Source: Bacteroidota bacterium
GTDB lineage: Bacteria > Bacteroidota > Bacteroidia > Bacteroidales > F082
NCBI GenBank assembly: GCA_013203805.1
Contig: JABMPH010000215.1
Location: 1 to 37,602, forward strand
Direction: 5' to 3'
Length of the DNA: 37,602 nucleotides
The notes under the pieces were generated by a model. It did no database searches, was not told the DNA's origin, and worked only from the letters and a program-made list of their open reading frames with translations. Positions 1 through 7,357 of the stretch are shown piece by piece; position 1 is the stretch's first letter, and the number at the start of each line of letters is the position of its first letter. The position numbers and the translations under genes were made by a program.

Positions 1-317
1 ATGATTTCAGCTACATGTTCGCCAAAGTCCTTTTCAATATTTTTAATTGAATATTGGGTTTTTTGATCAATTCCATGTAATAATGCACAAATTGCTGAAG
101 TTGGTCCTAAGCCAATTTCTCGGACAGCAATTATAGCAATATCAAGATTATAAAGGATAAATGGACGTCCATCGGCTGTAGTAGTTTTACTATAAATATC
201 AGATGCAATATCGAATGCAAGCTTTATCGATACTATATCAACAGTAGACATAGCTGTTGAACTACATTCTATTAACTCATTATACTTATCAGATATAACA
301 TCTTCAAATGAATTCAT
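1..317 (-). CDS. RelA/SpoT-family (p)ppGpp enzyme, N-terminal part, degenerate HD domain (partial)
   Basis: The gene begins with ATG at 317 and runs off the left edge, so only about 105 residues are seen. They match the N-terminal HD hydrolase region of long RelA/SpoT proteins: helix pattern, RPFILYNLDIA (where active enzymes have a YxxHP), CALLHGID (where active enzymes have LLHDxxED) and a following FGEHVAEI like the FGxxVAxLV segment. The first metal-binding His is replaced (Asn57 region) and the HD pair is His81-Gly82. By family knowledge this suggests loss of (p)ppGpp hydrolysis and a synthetase-only, RelA-like enzyme; the synthetase domain lies outside the window. A TATCTTTG promoter-like element sits about 100 nt upstream. 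Confidence in the family is good, in activity moderate. Confidence 0.75.
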   Translation of the reverse strand, partial: MNSFEDVISDKYNELIECSSTAMSTVDIVSIKLAFDIASDIYSKTTTADGRPFILYNLDIAIIAVREIGLGPTSAICALLHGIDQKTQYSIKNIEKDFGEHVAEI

Positions 318-370
318 TGTTAAGATTAAATATTTAGCTTGTAAAACTTCATGTTATAAATTAACTAAAG

Positions 371-397
371 AGATATTTATGTTCGTGCGAAATATCT
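371..397 (-). promoter_or_regulatory. inverted repeat in leader of the RelA-like gene
   Basis: AGATATTT (371-378) and AAATATCT (390-397) form a perfect 8-bp inverted repeat around an 11-nt loop, between the candidate promoter at 419-426 and the start codon at 317. It could be a hairpin in the leader RNA or a protein-binding site. The stem is AT-rich, so chance is possible. Confidence 0.3.
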
Positions 398-418
398 TCA
401 ATGAAATAAAACAGTACT

Positions 419-426
419 CAAAGATA
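419..426 (-). promoter_or_regulatory. candidate -7 element of the RelA-like gene
   Basis: Reverse-strand TATCTTTG matches the Bacteroidota -7 consensus TAnnTTTG. No TTG lies at the usual 19-21 bp upstream. The predicted leader is about 100 nt. Confidence 0.4.
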
Positions 427-505
427 ACAATTTTTTTGTCAAATTATTACTAATTTTAAAATGTAAGAGTCGATTAAAGTTCTCTATATTCCACAATTAT
501 TGTGC

Positions 506-513
506 TATTTTTG
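506..513 (+). promoter_or_regulatory. candidate -7 element of the barrel/cupin operon
   Basis: TATTTTTG followed by C matches the Bacteroidota TAnnTTTG element and lies 28 nt before the ATG at 542. The upstream TTG element is not clear. Confidence 0.5.
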
Positions 514-541
514 CGTTGGCAATAAATAACTTTTTTTGCAA

Positions 542-1228
542 ATGAAACAGTCGAGGGAATTATTTGTTATACTGCTGATTGTATGCGGAATATCAACTGC
601 AGCCATTGGGCAAATAATAAAAGGTGAAGCAATTTTAGGTTTAAATTTAACTCAGGTTGAAGGAGATGAAGTTCATGGTTTTAGAAAACCAGGATTAAAT
701 ATTGGTTTTGGAGCACTAATACCTTTTAAGAAAAACTGGGATGTCTGTTTAGAGGTAACCTACAATCAAAAAGGAGCAAGGCAAAAGGATCAATATAATG
801 ATACAGACTCTATTGGAAATATAATTACTGGTGCTTATAAACTCCGGCTTAATTATGTTGAAGTTCCAATATTAATACAATATACTGATAAAGACTTTAT
901 AACCTTGGGAGCTGGATTTTCATGGGGTCGCTTAGTAGGCATTCAAGAGTGGGAACATGGTAACCTTCAAGCAACTACTCTATCAAGCGGCACATACGAT
1001 AAAAACGATTTCAGTTATATAATTGATGTTAGGATTAAAGTATATGGGCCACTCAAATTTGGAGTTAGATACCAAAACAGCATGATGAAAATTAGAACAC
1101 GTGAATTTTCCGATTTTGCAGGGGGCACCTGGACCAGGGATCAGTTTAATAAAGTTCTTACTTTCAAACTTGTATATATCTTTAATGAAGAAAAAAGCAC
1201 CAGTAACCTTAAAGCACCAACTCCATAA
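542..1228 (+). CDS. outer membrane beta-barrel protein (PorT-like)
   Basis: A 228-residue exported protein. An N-terminal hydrophobic signal (LFVILLIVCGISTAAIG, cut probable near IGQ) is followed by alternating polar/hydrophobic strands rich in Gly and aromatic residues: GLNLTQVEG, GLNIGFGALIPF, VCLEVTYNQKGA, LRLNYVEVPILIQY, FGVRYQNS, LTFKLVYIF. This is the pattern of the small outer-membrane barrels of the PorT family common in Bacteroidota. ATG at 542 is preferred to the TTG at 536, which only adds two residues. Its stop codon overlaps the ATG of the cupin gene by one base, so the two are probably cotranscribed. The substrate or partner cannot be read from the sequence. Confidence 0.75.
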   Translation: MKQSRELFVILLIVCGISTAAIGQIIKGEAILGLNLTQVEGDEVHGFRKPGLNIGFGALIPFKKNWDVCLEVTYNQKGARQKDQYNDTDSIGNIITGAYKLRLNYVEVPILIQYTDKDFITLGAGFSWGRLVGIQEWEHGNLQATTLSSGTYDKNDFSYIIDVRIKVYGPLKFGVRYQNSMMKIRTREFSDFAGGTWTRDQFNKVLTFKLVYIFNEEKSTSNLKAPTP

Positions 1229-1725
1229 TGAAAACATCAAAATATTGGGTTGATAAACTTTGTCTTCTTCCCCACCCCGAGGGAGGTTACTTTAAAGAGA
1301 TTTATAGATCAGCAGAAAAAGTGTGTTCAAAATCATTGCCAACCCGTTTTAAGGGTGATAGATCGTTTTCCACATCCATATATTTCCTTCTCGAAAAAGG
1401 TCAATTTTCAGCATTTCACAGGATTAAATCTGATGAAATATGGCATTTTTATGATGGTGATCCATTAACTGTTTATGTAATTGATAGCGACGGTGAGTTG
1501 ATACAATATAAACTTGGGCTGGATCCTGAAACAAATACCTTACCCCAAGTTACTATCCCTGCCAATTGTTGGTTTGCGTCCGAATCAAATGGAGAATTTA
1601 CATTGTCTGGTTGTACCGTTTCTCCTGGATTCGATTTTGAAGATTTTGAAATGGGCGATAGAGATACCTTATTAAGTAAATACCCGAACTTAAAGGAAAT
1701 TATCCTGCGTTATACAATGGATTAA
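1228..1725 (+). CDS. cupin protein, DUF985 family
   Basis: A 165-residue protein matching the DUF985 cupin family throughout: N-terminal LxxHPEGGYFxEIYRS, then STSIYFLLEKGQFSAFHRIKSDEIWHFY with the cupin His residues, GDPLTVYVID, IPANCWFAS and a C-terminal CTVSPGFDFEDFEMGDRDTLL. The fold is a small beta-barrel with a probable metal or small-ligand pocket; the reaction of most members is unknown. No signal peptide is present, so it is cytoplasmic, unlike the barrel protein encoded just before it with a one-base overlap (TAATG). The shared transcript does not obviously mean a shared function. Confidence 0.85.
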   Translation: MKTSKYWVDKLCLLPHPEGGYFKEIYRSAEKVCSKSLPTRFKGDRSFSTSIYFLLEKGQFSAFHRIKSDEIWHFYDGDPLTVYVIDSDGELIQYKLGLDPETNTLPQVTIPANCWFASESNGEFTLSGCTVSPGFDFEDFEMGDRDTLLSKYPNLKEIILRYTMD

Positions 1726-1762
1726 TTACACCGACGAAAATCATTGAAATACTAAATGACTA

Positions 1763-1818
1763 ACCCATATAAGGCATATAAGAAAATAGGGGTTATAGGG
1801 ATATAAGGGTTATAAGGT
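1763..1818. repeat. imperfect ATATAAG-type short repeats
   Basis: The intergenic stretch contains repeated ATATAAG/TTATAAG/TTATAGG units flanked by AACCC and GGGTT runs, such as CCATATAAGG, CATATAAG, GGGATATAAGGG and GTTATAAGG. It is low-complexity DNA without coding potential, and its purpose is not evident. Confidence 0.45.
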
Positions 1819-1864
1819 TTTGGGAAATGAATAGATTATCAGTAATATCTAAATCCTCCTAAAT

Positions 1865-1912
1865 AACAATCGAACAATCGAGCAATCTAACAATCGAGCA
1901 ATCGAACAATTG
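1865..1912. repeat. six tandem copies of an 8-bp unit (AACAATCG)
   Basis: Six consecutive octamers: AACAATCG, AACAATCG, AGCAATCT, AACAATCG, AGCAATCG, AACAATTG. The array ends 15 bp before the PfkB ATG and borders its candidate -7 element, so a change in copy number would alter the upstream promoter region. Confidence 0.85.
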
Positions 1913-1915
1913 AAC

Positions 1916-1923
1916 TACCTTTA
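1916..1923 (+). promoter_or_regulatory. candidate -7 element of the PfkB kinase gene
   Basis: TACCTTTA is one base off TAnnTTTG and ends exactly 4 nt before the ATG at 1928. If used, transcription would start at or next to the start codon. Confidence 0.3.
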
Positions 1924-1927
1924 CACT

Positions 1928-2839
1928 ATGGTTTATGCTTTAGGAGAATCTTTGCTGGATATTATAATAAGTTCGATGGATGATGTTGTAGTAAGGCCTG
2001 GTGGGGCAATGTTAAACACTTCCATATCCCTTGGTAGATCAAATATTGATGTATCATTAATTACTGAATTAGGCGACGATAATACTTCTGATTTGATACT
2101 TTCATTTCTTAAAGATAATACTGTATATCGCCAATATGTAAATCTTTACTATAAAAACAACACATCACTGGCTTTAGCGTTTTTAGATGACAACAAAAAA
2201 CCAAGCTACACTTTCATCAAAAACTATCCTGAGAATAGAAACTTTGAGACATTACCAAATTTTAACAATAATGATATTCTATTGTTTGGATCGCTTTATT
2301 CGCTAGACAAGCAAATAAGGGCACAGATATTAACTATGGTTAAAAATGCCCGAGAAAGAAATTCATTAATTATATACGATCCTAATATCAGACATGCCTA
2401 TCATCTTAACGATGATGAACTACTTCAAGCGATTTTTGAAAATATCAAGCTTTCAACAATTATTAAGGGCTCTGACGAAGATTTCTCAAATATCTTTGGT
2501 AATCCTGATTTGCAATATCAAATAGCAAAAATTAGAAAGCTAAATGAAAAAGCGTTAATTATTATTACGCTTGGCGCAGATGGTTTGGTTGCAGACTTTA
2601 ATAATCAGCAAATTAAATTACCAGCAATAGAAACAGAAATTATAAGCACAATTGGCGCTGGCGATGCATTTAACGCAGGTATTATTTACTCGATCATAAA
2701 GTTAAACATAAAAAGTCAAATTGATCTGAATAATTCCCTTGAAGAAATTCTAACTATAGGATTGAAGTTTTCGGCACAAGTTTGTAATTCGATTGATAAT
2801 TATATTGATTCCATTCCTGTTAACGAAAGAAAAAAATAG
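1928..2839 (+). CDS. PfkB-family carbohydrate kinase (fructokinase-like)
   Basis: A 303-residue ribokinase-fold sugar kinase. It starts with VYALGESLLDIIIS, has the first PfkB signature region RPGGAMLNTSISLGR, a central YDPNIRHAYH and the C-terminal signature STIGAGDAFNAGI with the catalytic Asp of GAGD at residue 246. The normal D of DTxGAGD is a Ser-Thr-Ile here, a mild variation. It should phosphorylate a sugar with ATP in the cytoplasm; fructose is the best guess from the fructokinase-like N-terminus, but other sugars are possible. ATG 1928 is chosen because the upstream TTG at 1910 lies inside the octamer repeat. It is monocistronic and convergent with the pspC gene. Confidence 0.8.
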   Translation: MVYALGESLLDIIISSMDDVVVRPGGAMLNTSISLGRSNIDVSLITELGDDNTSDLILSFLKDNTVYRQYVNLYYKNNTSLALAFLDDNKKPSYTFIKNYPENRNFETLPNFNNNDILLFGSLYSLDKQIRAQILTMVKNARERNSLIIYDPNIRHAYHLNDDELLQAIFENIKLSTIIKGSDEDFSNIFGNPDLQYQIAKIRKLNEKALIIITLGADGLVADFNNQQIKLPAIETEIISTIGAGDAFNAGIIYSIIKLNIKSQIDLNNSLEEILTIGLKFSAQVCNSIDNYIDSIPVNERKK

Positions 2840-2932
2840 TATTTCTCCTTTGTTATCTCTTTTATTCAACATTCAAGTTATAACACTAGATTGTTATTAT
2901 CAACAAAACAATTCCATAATCTTTTAGCGGAA

Positions 2933-3565
2933 TTAATAATTCTTTTTCCTAAACTTACTTTTAGCCTGAGATGCCAGATCATCGAGTTTATCTTTAATCT
3001 CATTCATTTCTTCACGAAAGGATTTCTCAATATTTGAAATAGTAACAGGATCACCTTGCATCTCAAGTTTTTCGCTAATTGTACGAGCCGGAGGAATAAT
3101 GGCCCATAGTATCAGATATGCAAGAATGCTTAAGCCCGAAATAGTTACTATAACAAATCCAATTCTAAACCATACAATATCAAGGCGAAAATATGCTCCT
3201 AAACCTGAGCAAACACCACCTATCATCCTGTTATCAATATCACGAAAAAGGCGTTTACGTCCTACTTGGATTACATCTGGATCACTATAATCAGAAGTTG
3301 TATCTTCCTCAAACTCCGATGGTTTACCCATTATGGCTATTACTTCGTTAACATCCTCCATTGTAATAATTTCTTTTTTACTATTAAGCTTCTGCTGAAA
3401 TAATTCAACAATACGAGCCTCTATATCTATAATAATTTCGTCACCCCCCTGGGTATTTTTAAAATGCCTATTTATTTGTTTGAGATATGATTTTAGTTTT
3501 TCAAAGGCTTCTTCATCCACATGAAAAATACTTCCGCCAATATTTATGTTCATTATTTTATTCAT
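2933..3565 (-). CDS. PspC-domain membrane protein
   Basis: A 210-residue protein. Residues 1-90 form a soluble charged domain (NINIGGSIFHVDEEAFEKL, IEARIVELFQQKL, DVNEVIAIMGKPSEF) seen in front of many Bacteroidota PspC proteins. Residues 104-160 are the PspC domain: KRLFRDIDNRMIGGVCSGLGAYF followed by one strong membrane helix at about 131-157. The C-terminus is a charged helix. Its ATG overlaps the end of the padR gene by 8 bp, so the two are cotranscribed and probably translationally coupled. By family knowledge PspC proteins act in envelope stress; here a PadR repressor replaces the PspA/PspF control of enterobacteria. An alternative start four codons in (MNINIGG) is possible. Confidence 0.85.
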   Translation of the reverse strand: MNKIMNINIGGSIFHVDEEAFEKLKSYLKQINRHFKNTQGGDEIIIDIEARIVELFQQKLNSKKEIITMEDVNEVIAIMGKPSEFEEDTTSDYSDPDVIQVGRKRLFRDIDNRMIGGVCSGLGAYFRLDIVWFRIGFVIVTISGLSILAYLILWAIIPPARTISEKLEMQGDPVTISNIEKSFREEMNEIKDKLDDLASQAKSKFRKKNY

Positions 3566-3902
3566 CGTTGTTGGTTTTATAGTTAATTAAACTATTCACA
3601 GAATTTGATAACTGCATCCAATTTTCTTTTAGTGATTCCAGTACTTTACTACCAGTTTCAGTTAAGCTATAGTATTTTCTGGGTGGTCCTGATGTTGACT
3701 CTTCCCATCGGTAACTAAGCAAACCATCGTTTTTAAGCCGGGTAAGCAAAGGATAAATAGTTCCCTCTACCACTAACAGCTTTGCTTCCTTTAAGGCTGT
3801 TAGTATATTAGAAGCATAAACTTCTTCATTCGAAATTACTGACAAAATGCATAATTCCAGAACACCTTTCCTCATTTGGGCATTTGTTTTCTCTAGTTTC
3901 AT
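3558..3902 (-). CDS. PadR-family transcriptional regulator
   Basis: A 114-residue winged-helix repressor with the family hallmarks: KGVLELCILSVISNEEVYASNILTAL, then LLVVEGTIYPLLTRLKNDGLLSYRW, then GPPRKYYSLTETGSKVL, plus a short C-terminal dimerisation helix. ATG 3902 is preferred to the TTG at 3920, which lies upstream of a perfect TATGTTTG promoter element. The gene is first in a two-gene unit with pspC. A 17-bp palindrome lies just upstream, the expected place for autoregulation. By family knowledge PadR proteins of this size respond to small lipophilic or phenolic ligands, or to envelope signals; the ligand here is unknown. Confidence 0.88.
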   Translation of the reverse strand: MKLEKTNAQMRKGVLELCILSVISNEEVYASNILTALKEAKLLVVEGTIYPLLTRLKNDGLLSYRWEESTSGPPRKYYSLTETGSKVLESLKENWMQLSNSVNSLINYKTNNDE

Positions 3903-3906
3903 TCCG

Positions 3907-3914
3907 CAAACATA
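3907..3914 (-). promoter_or_regulatory. -7 element of padR-pspC, 4 nt before the start codon
   Basis: Reverse-strand TATGTTTG followed by CGGA and ATG is an exact TAnnTTTG match. Its spacing implies a transcript that starts at or very near the start codon. Confidence 0.5.
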
Positions 3915-3928
3915 CAACAAATTACAGT

Positions 3929-3945
3929 ACTATGCTATACATAGT
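3929..3945 (-). promoter_or_regulatory. candidate PadR operator
   Basis: ACTATG-CTATA-CATAGT is a perfect 6-bp inverted repeat with a 5-bp centre, located 15-31 bp upstream of the padR -7 element. That places it over the region where the -33 element would be. Position and symmetry fit autorepression by the PadR protein. Confidence 0.5.
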
Positions 3946-4105
3946 TCTATATTTTTTACATTATATTTATAATCGCCTGTATATTTGTGCTTCATGATTA
4001 AATAAATCATTAACCATAAAACTAATTACTAAAAAATACGCAATATTGTTACTTTTTATGGAATAACTTTCCGATTAATAGCATATTAAATTTACCATTT
4101 ACAAT

Positions 4106-4113
4106 TATATTTG
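4106..4113 (+). promoter_or_regulatory. candidate -7 element of aroQ
   Basis: TATATTTG followed by C matches TAnnTTTG and lies 20 nt before the aroQ ATG at 4134. No clear -33 TTG. Confidence 0.5.
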
Positions 4114-4133
4114 CGACTAAATTGGTAATATAT

Positions 4134-4553
4134 ATGAAAGTTTTAATACTAAATGGTCCAAATTTAAACCTTACCAGTGAAAGGGAGACAAAACTATACG
4201 GTACACTATCTTTTGAAGATTATCTTGATGAGTTAAGAAACAGGTTTCCGAATATGGATATTAGTTACGATCAATCGAATATTGAAGGTGAGATTATCAA
4301 CAAAATGCAGGAGGCAAATTTCGAATACGATTCAATTATACTAAATGCTGGCGCATATACTCATACTTCGGTAGCAATAGGTGATGCCGTGAAAAGCCTG
4401 GAAATTCCTGTTATTGAGGTTCATATGTCAAATATTTTTTCAAGGGAAACTTTCCGCCATACAAGCCATATAGCTCCCTATTGCGTTGGAAGCATATCAG
4501 GTTTTGGAATGGATTCGTACCGACTGGCACTGGCTTACTTTCGAAGCGCTTAA
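4134..4553 (+). CDS. aroQ: type II 3-dehydroquinate dehydratase
   Basis: A 139-residue class II dehydroquinase, which converts 3-dehydroquinate to 3-dehydroshikimate in the shikimate pathway. The conserved blocks are all present: KVLILNGPNLNL at 2-13, the catalytic Tyr of LYG at 22, SNIEGEII, LNAGAYTHTSVAIGDA with the substrate-binding Asn71, the catalytic His97 in EVHMSN, and FRHTSHIAPYCVGSISGFG. The length is normal for the family. ATG 4134 gives the canonical MKVLILNGPN start. The gene stands alone, and its TAA stop overlaps the stop of the convergent glycosyltransferase within the tetranucleotide TTAA. Confidence 0.95.
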   Translation: MKVLILNGPNLNLTSERETKLYGTLSFEDYLDELRNRFPNMDISYDQSNIEGEIINKMQEANFEYDSIILNAGAYTHTSVAIGDAVKSLEIPVIEVHMSNIFSRETFRHTSHIAPYCVGSISGFGMDSYRLALAYFRSA

Positions 4554-5566
4554 CTAAACCCTTTATTAAGGTCATCAAACTTCTTCTTTCTCAACAAGTA
4601 ATGGTCGACAACTATATTCCCATTATAAACTTTTGTCACCTTTTTTCGAATTGTTTTTTTTCTCTTCCGTCTTATTTTTTGATAGTTCCGGTAAAAATAA
4701 ATATGCGCCCTTATAACGGCAATAAAGTCAGCAAACCCTCCCTGCATTAAAAATTTAAGGCCTGCCAACCCATCCAAAAATAATCTGGTTAACAGTACTC
4801 TATGTAGTTTTTTTGAGGGAAGGTTCTTATAAAGAAGAATAAAATTATTTCTAAAATTCAAGTATGTTTTCCATGCTGAACCAACTGGTAACGTTCCACC
4901 TCCCACATGATAAACTTTTGAAGTTGGACAAACCATAACTCTATGCCCAAGACTTTTTATTCGCCAACAAAAATCAATTTCTTCCATGTGTGCAAAAAAG
5001 TCATCATCAAAACCATTCAATTGATGGAAAAGGTCAGCTCTTATAAACATGCATGCCCCTGTGGCCCAAAATATTTCCACAGAATCATCATATTGACCCG
5101 TATCTTTCTCCAGGACTTGAAATAATCTTCCACGGCAAAAAGGGTATCCTAATTTATCAATATATCCTCCACTAGCTCCAGCATATTCAAATTCCGACTT
5201 GTTATGATATGATATTATTTTGGGTTGACAAGCCCCAATTGTTGAATCACTTTCCATTAAATTAATCACGGGGTTAATCCAATTTTCACATACTTCAATG
5301 TCTGAATTTAATAGAATGTAATATTCAGCATCTATTTTCTTTAAAGCTAAATTATACCCAGTTGCAAATCCACCATTAGATTCATTCTGTATAAGTTTCA
5401 ACTGGCTAAACTCTTCTTCAATTAATTCTACTGATCCATCAGTTGAGCAATTATCAGCTACCCATATTTCGGCATCATTCGAACTAAATTTAATTACCGA
5501 TGGAAGAAACTTTTTTAAAAATTTTACTCCATTATAATTAAGTATTACTAATGCAACTTTTTTCAA
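4550..5566 (-). CDS. family 2 glycosyltransferase (rhamnosyltransferase-like), TTG start
   Basis: A 338-residue GT-A fold enzyme: VALVILNYNG at the N-terminus, ADNCSTDGS, LLNSDIEV with the metal-binding NSD at 87-89, ATGACMFIRADLF, and the EEIDFCWR acid-base block. The region after about residue 235 is basic and amphipathic, which fits attachment to the inner face of the cytoplasmic membrane. By family knowledge such enzymes (WbbL-like) add sugars to polysaccharide or cell-wall lipid precursors. The start is TTG at 5566: it gives the canonical MKKVALVILNYNG, and an in-frame TAA lies immediately upstream. No other polysaccharide genes surround it. The acceptor is unknown. Confidence 0.88.
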   Translation of the reverse strand: MKKVALVILNYNGVKFLKKFLPSVIKFSSNDAEIWVADNCSTDGSVELIEEEFSQLKLIQNESNGGFATGYNLALKKIDAEYYILLNSDIEVCENWINPVINLMESDSTIGACQPKIISYHNKSEFEYAGASGGYIDKLGYPFCRGRLFQVLEKDTGQYDDSVEIFWATGACMFIRADLFHQLNGFDDDFFAHMEEIDFCWRIKSLGHRVMVCPTSKVYHVGGGTLPVGSAWKTYLNFRNNFILLYKNLPSKKLHRVLLTRLFLDGLAGLKFLMQGGFADFIAVIRAHIYFYRNYQKIRRKRKKTIRKKVTKVYNGNIVVDHYLLRKKKFDDLNKGFS

Positions 5567-5722
5567 TTAAAGATAATTATTAGATTATAATCTTAATATT
5601 CAGATATAATTATGAAGATATTGCTAAAAAGTTTACGAAAATAAAACTCTTTTTGTAGTTATCAATATTTAACTTGATAATAGTAACAGAAAAATTGACA
5701 AGAAGTTTTGTTCTAATATGAT

Positions 5723-7183
5723 TTACCAAGGTTGTACATAAGATTCCGTTGCTTTGCCGCCCCATGTATCTGGGATAATATTATCATCAATACTATTGGG
5801 ATCCCAAGTACGACGATAAACAATAGTTTCCCATCTATAGTTACTTAGCTCGCCAACAGCATTTGAGTGAATAAGTTGAAAATCATTTGTAACAATATCA
5901 TGTGTGTAGTATACAAACTTTTTATCCCGTTGATCGCCTAATTGATAATAATGCCAAATCTCATATGGGTAACCTGCTGGTTCAAAATGGTGTTCAGAAA
6001 TAATATTTGGTTGCCCATATTGTAAATAAACCCTGCCCCTGTCGGTTTCATACCCTTCGTGAGATACGGACTTAAAATTCTTGTTTGCCTGCTTAACCAA
6101 TAAGAGATAATCAGTCCAGGCAACTTCAGGATTCAATTTATCACGATCAAGCCAAAAGTTCAAAAAATATTTCCTTAGCTCATTAATATCAGCTGAGGCA
6201 AGTTGTTGTTTAGCATATGCACGCTCAATGTCGGTTGAAATTGGAGATAAATATTTAATATAAGTATATAATGTGTCACGACTTCCTATGTTTTCAACAA
6301 AAGTATTTTGAGTATTTACTACAAGTAAATTTGTTAAACTGAACTGTGCACTTGGATTATAGCGCTGAAAGAAAATTTCCTTACCTGCAATAAGTTCATT
6401 GAGTCTGTTCCTTGCTTCTAGCACAAGCAAATAATTACCGCTTGGTAATTCAGCAATATTGAATGAACTAAGTATCGGAATTACATTTTGTGGTACAATT
6501 CTCTTTCGGGTTATATATTGATCAAGTTTCTTATCTGCCTCAAAAGGTCGGATATAATATGTTAAGAGGAAGGCATCATCACCTAAAACTTCCTTTGAAT
6601 TATATAATTCAGCATAAAACGAAATATTTACTACCGACTGAGGTAAATAATTAAAAACATAAGGAGTTAATATATATCCGTTTTTTGAAAAAGTACTTTC
6701 CTCATCCGATTTCACAAAAGAACTGAGTAGCTCAATATCTGAAAAAACAACCTCCTCATCCGGAAAATCAATAGTAAAACTTGCATTTGATTTCATTTCT
6801 TCTTGATCACTATTACTATCTCGTAAAGAAATCTCCATATTGTATTCACCTTCTGGCAGGGCATATCGCTGAACATCTAGCATATTTAGTTCTTTTTCAA
6901 CAGTATCAGTTACAATTGGTCCGGCCAAATTGTATTTAGCGAAATTCACAATAGAATCGCCAATTTTAAAAAGTATTTGTACATCAACTGCTCCTTGAAA
7001 ATTTCCATCATCTAACTTACGATATTCAATACTCTTTCCATTAACGGTTAAATAGGTTTCAATATAAGGATTATTATCGGGTGTATTAAAGGCTGAATAT
7101 GATAGGTATGCTCTTAAATTTTGACTGTTGCATGTTATTGAAAACAAGACAAAAATCACAGTATATGATATAATTTTTTTCAT
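5723..7183 (-). CDS. GWxTD-domain exported protein
   Basis: A 486-residue protein. It has a signal sequence (IISYTVIFVLFSITCNS, with a Cys that could be a lipobox variant) and a long beta-rich middle. The C-terminal block (YETDRGRVYLQYGQP, then PYEIWHYYQL) is the GWxTD domain of Bacteroidota, here with GYETD in place of GWxTD. It is probably in the periplasm or on a membrane surface; the biochemical function of the family is not established. ATG 7183 is chosen over the in-frame codon at 7207, which lies inside the promoter. The gene stands alone, with its own promoter of TTG, 20 bp and TAACTTTG. Confidence 0.8.
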   Translation of the reverse strand: MKKIISYTVIFVLFSITCNSQNLRAYLSYSAFNTPDNNPYIETYLTVNGKSIEYRKLDDGNFQGAVDVQILFKIGDSIVNFAKYNLAGPIVTDTVEKELNMLDVQRYALPEGEYNMEISLRDSNSDQEEMKSNASFTIDFPDEEVVFSDIELLSSFVKSDEESTFSKNGYILTPYVFNYLPQSVVNISFYAELYNSKEVLGDDAFLLTYYIRPFEADKKLDQYITRKRIVPQNVIPILSSFNIAELPSGNYLLVLEARNRLNELIAGKEIFFQRYNPSAQFSLTNLLVVNTQNTFVENIGSRDTLYTYIKYLSPISTDIERAYAKQQLASADINELRKYFLNFWLDRDKLNPEVAWTDYLLLVKQANKNFKSVSHEGYETDRGRVYLQYGQPNIISEHHFEPAGYPYEIWHYYQLGDQRDKKFVYYTHDIVTNDFQLIHSNAVGELSNYRWETIVYRRTWDPNSIDDNIIPDTWGGKATESYVQPW

Positions 7184-7204
7184 CGGTTGATATATTAGTT
7201 TATG

Positions 7205-7235
7205 CAAAGTTAAATTAATTGAATTGTACGATCAA
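7205..7235 (-). promoter_or_regulatory. promoter of the GWxTD gene
   Basis: On the reverse strand TTG (7233-7235), a 20-bp spacer and TAACTTTG (7205-7212) match the Bacteroidota sigma consensus well. The predicted leader is about 15 nt, which settles ATG 7183 as the start. Confidence 0.7.
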
Positions 7236-7281
7236 TATTTTTATACAAAAATAGAGCCAGCATCTACATGTAATGGTTTAT

Positions 7282-7289
7282 TATCTTTG
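7282..7289 (+). promoter_or_regulatory. candidate -7 element of the methyltransferase gene
   Basis: TATCTTTG matches TAnnTTTG and lies about 68 nt upstream of the TTG start at 7358. The leader would contain a short reading frame (7307-7345). Confidence 0.4.
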
Positions 7290-7306
7290 AAATTAGAAAT
7301 GAAGCA

Positions 7307-7345
7307 ATGATTACATACATGAATTTGACTAATTTAGCTAACTAA
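7307..7345 (+). other. short upstream reading frame (12 codons) in the methyltransferase leader
   Basis: ATG at 7307 opens MITYMNLTNLAN and stops with TAA at 7343-7345, in the same frame as, and 12 nt before, the TTG start of the methyltransferase. It may be a leader peptide, the remnant of a longer N-terminus, or chance. Confidence 0.25.
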
Positions 7346-7357
7346 CAAGTAATATCA

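Noticed and set aside
983-1240. Reverse-strand frame of 85 codons over the barrel/cupin junction
   Set aside because: It lies opposite two well-supported genes, has no family resemblance and its composition is that of a complementary strand.
1865-1912. AACAATCG array as a CRISPR array
   Set aside because: Units are 8 bp and contiguous, with no spacers.
2910-2934. AATTCC/GGAATT hairpin between pfkB and pspC as a terminator
   Set aside because: Only 6 bp, no clean T-run, and it overlaps the pspC stop; too weak to list.
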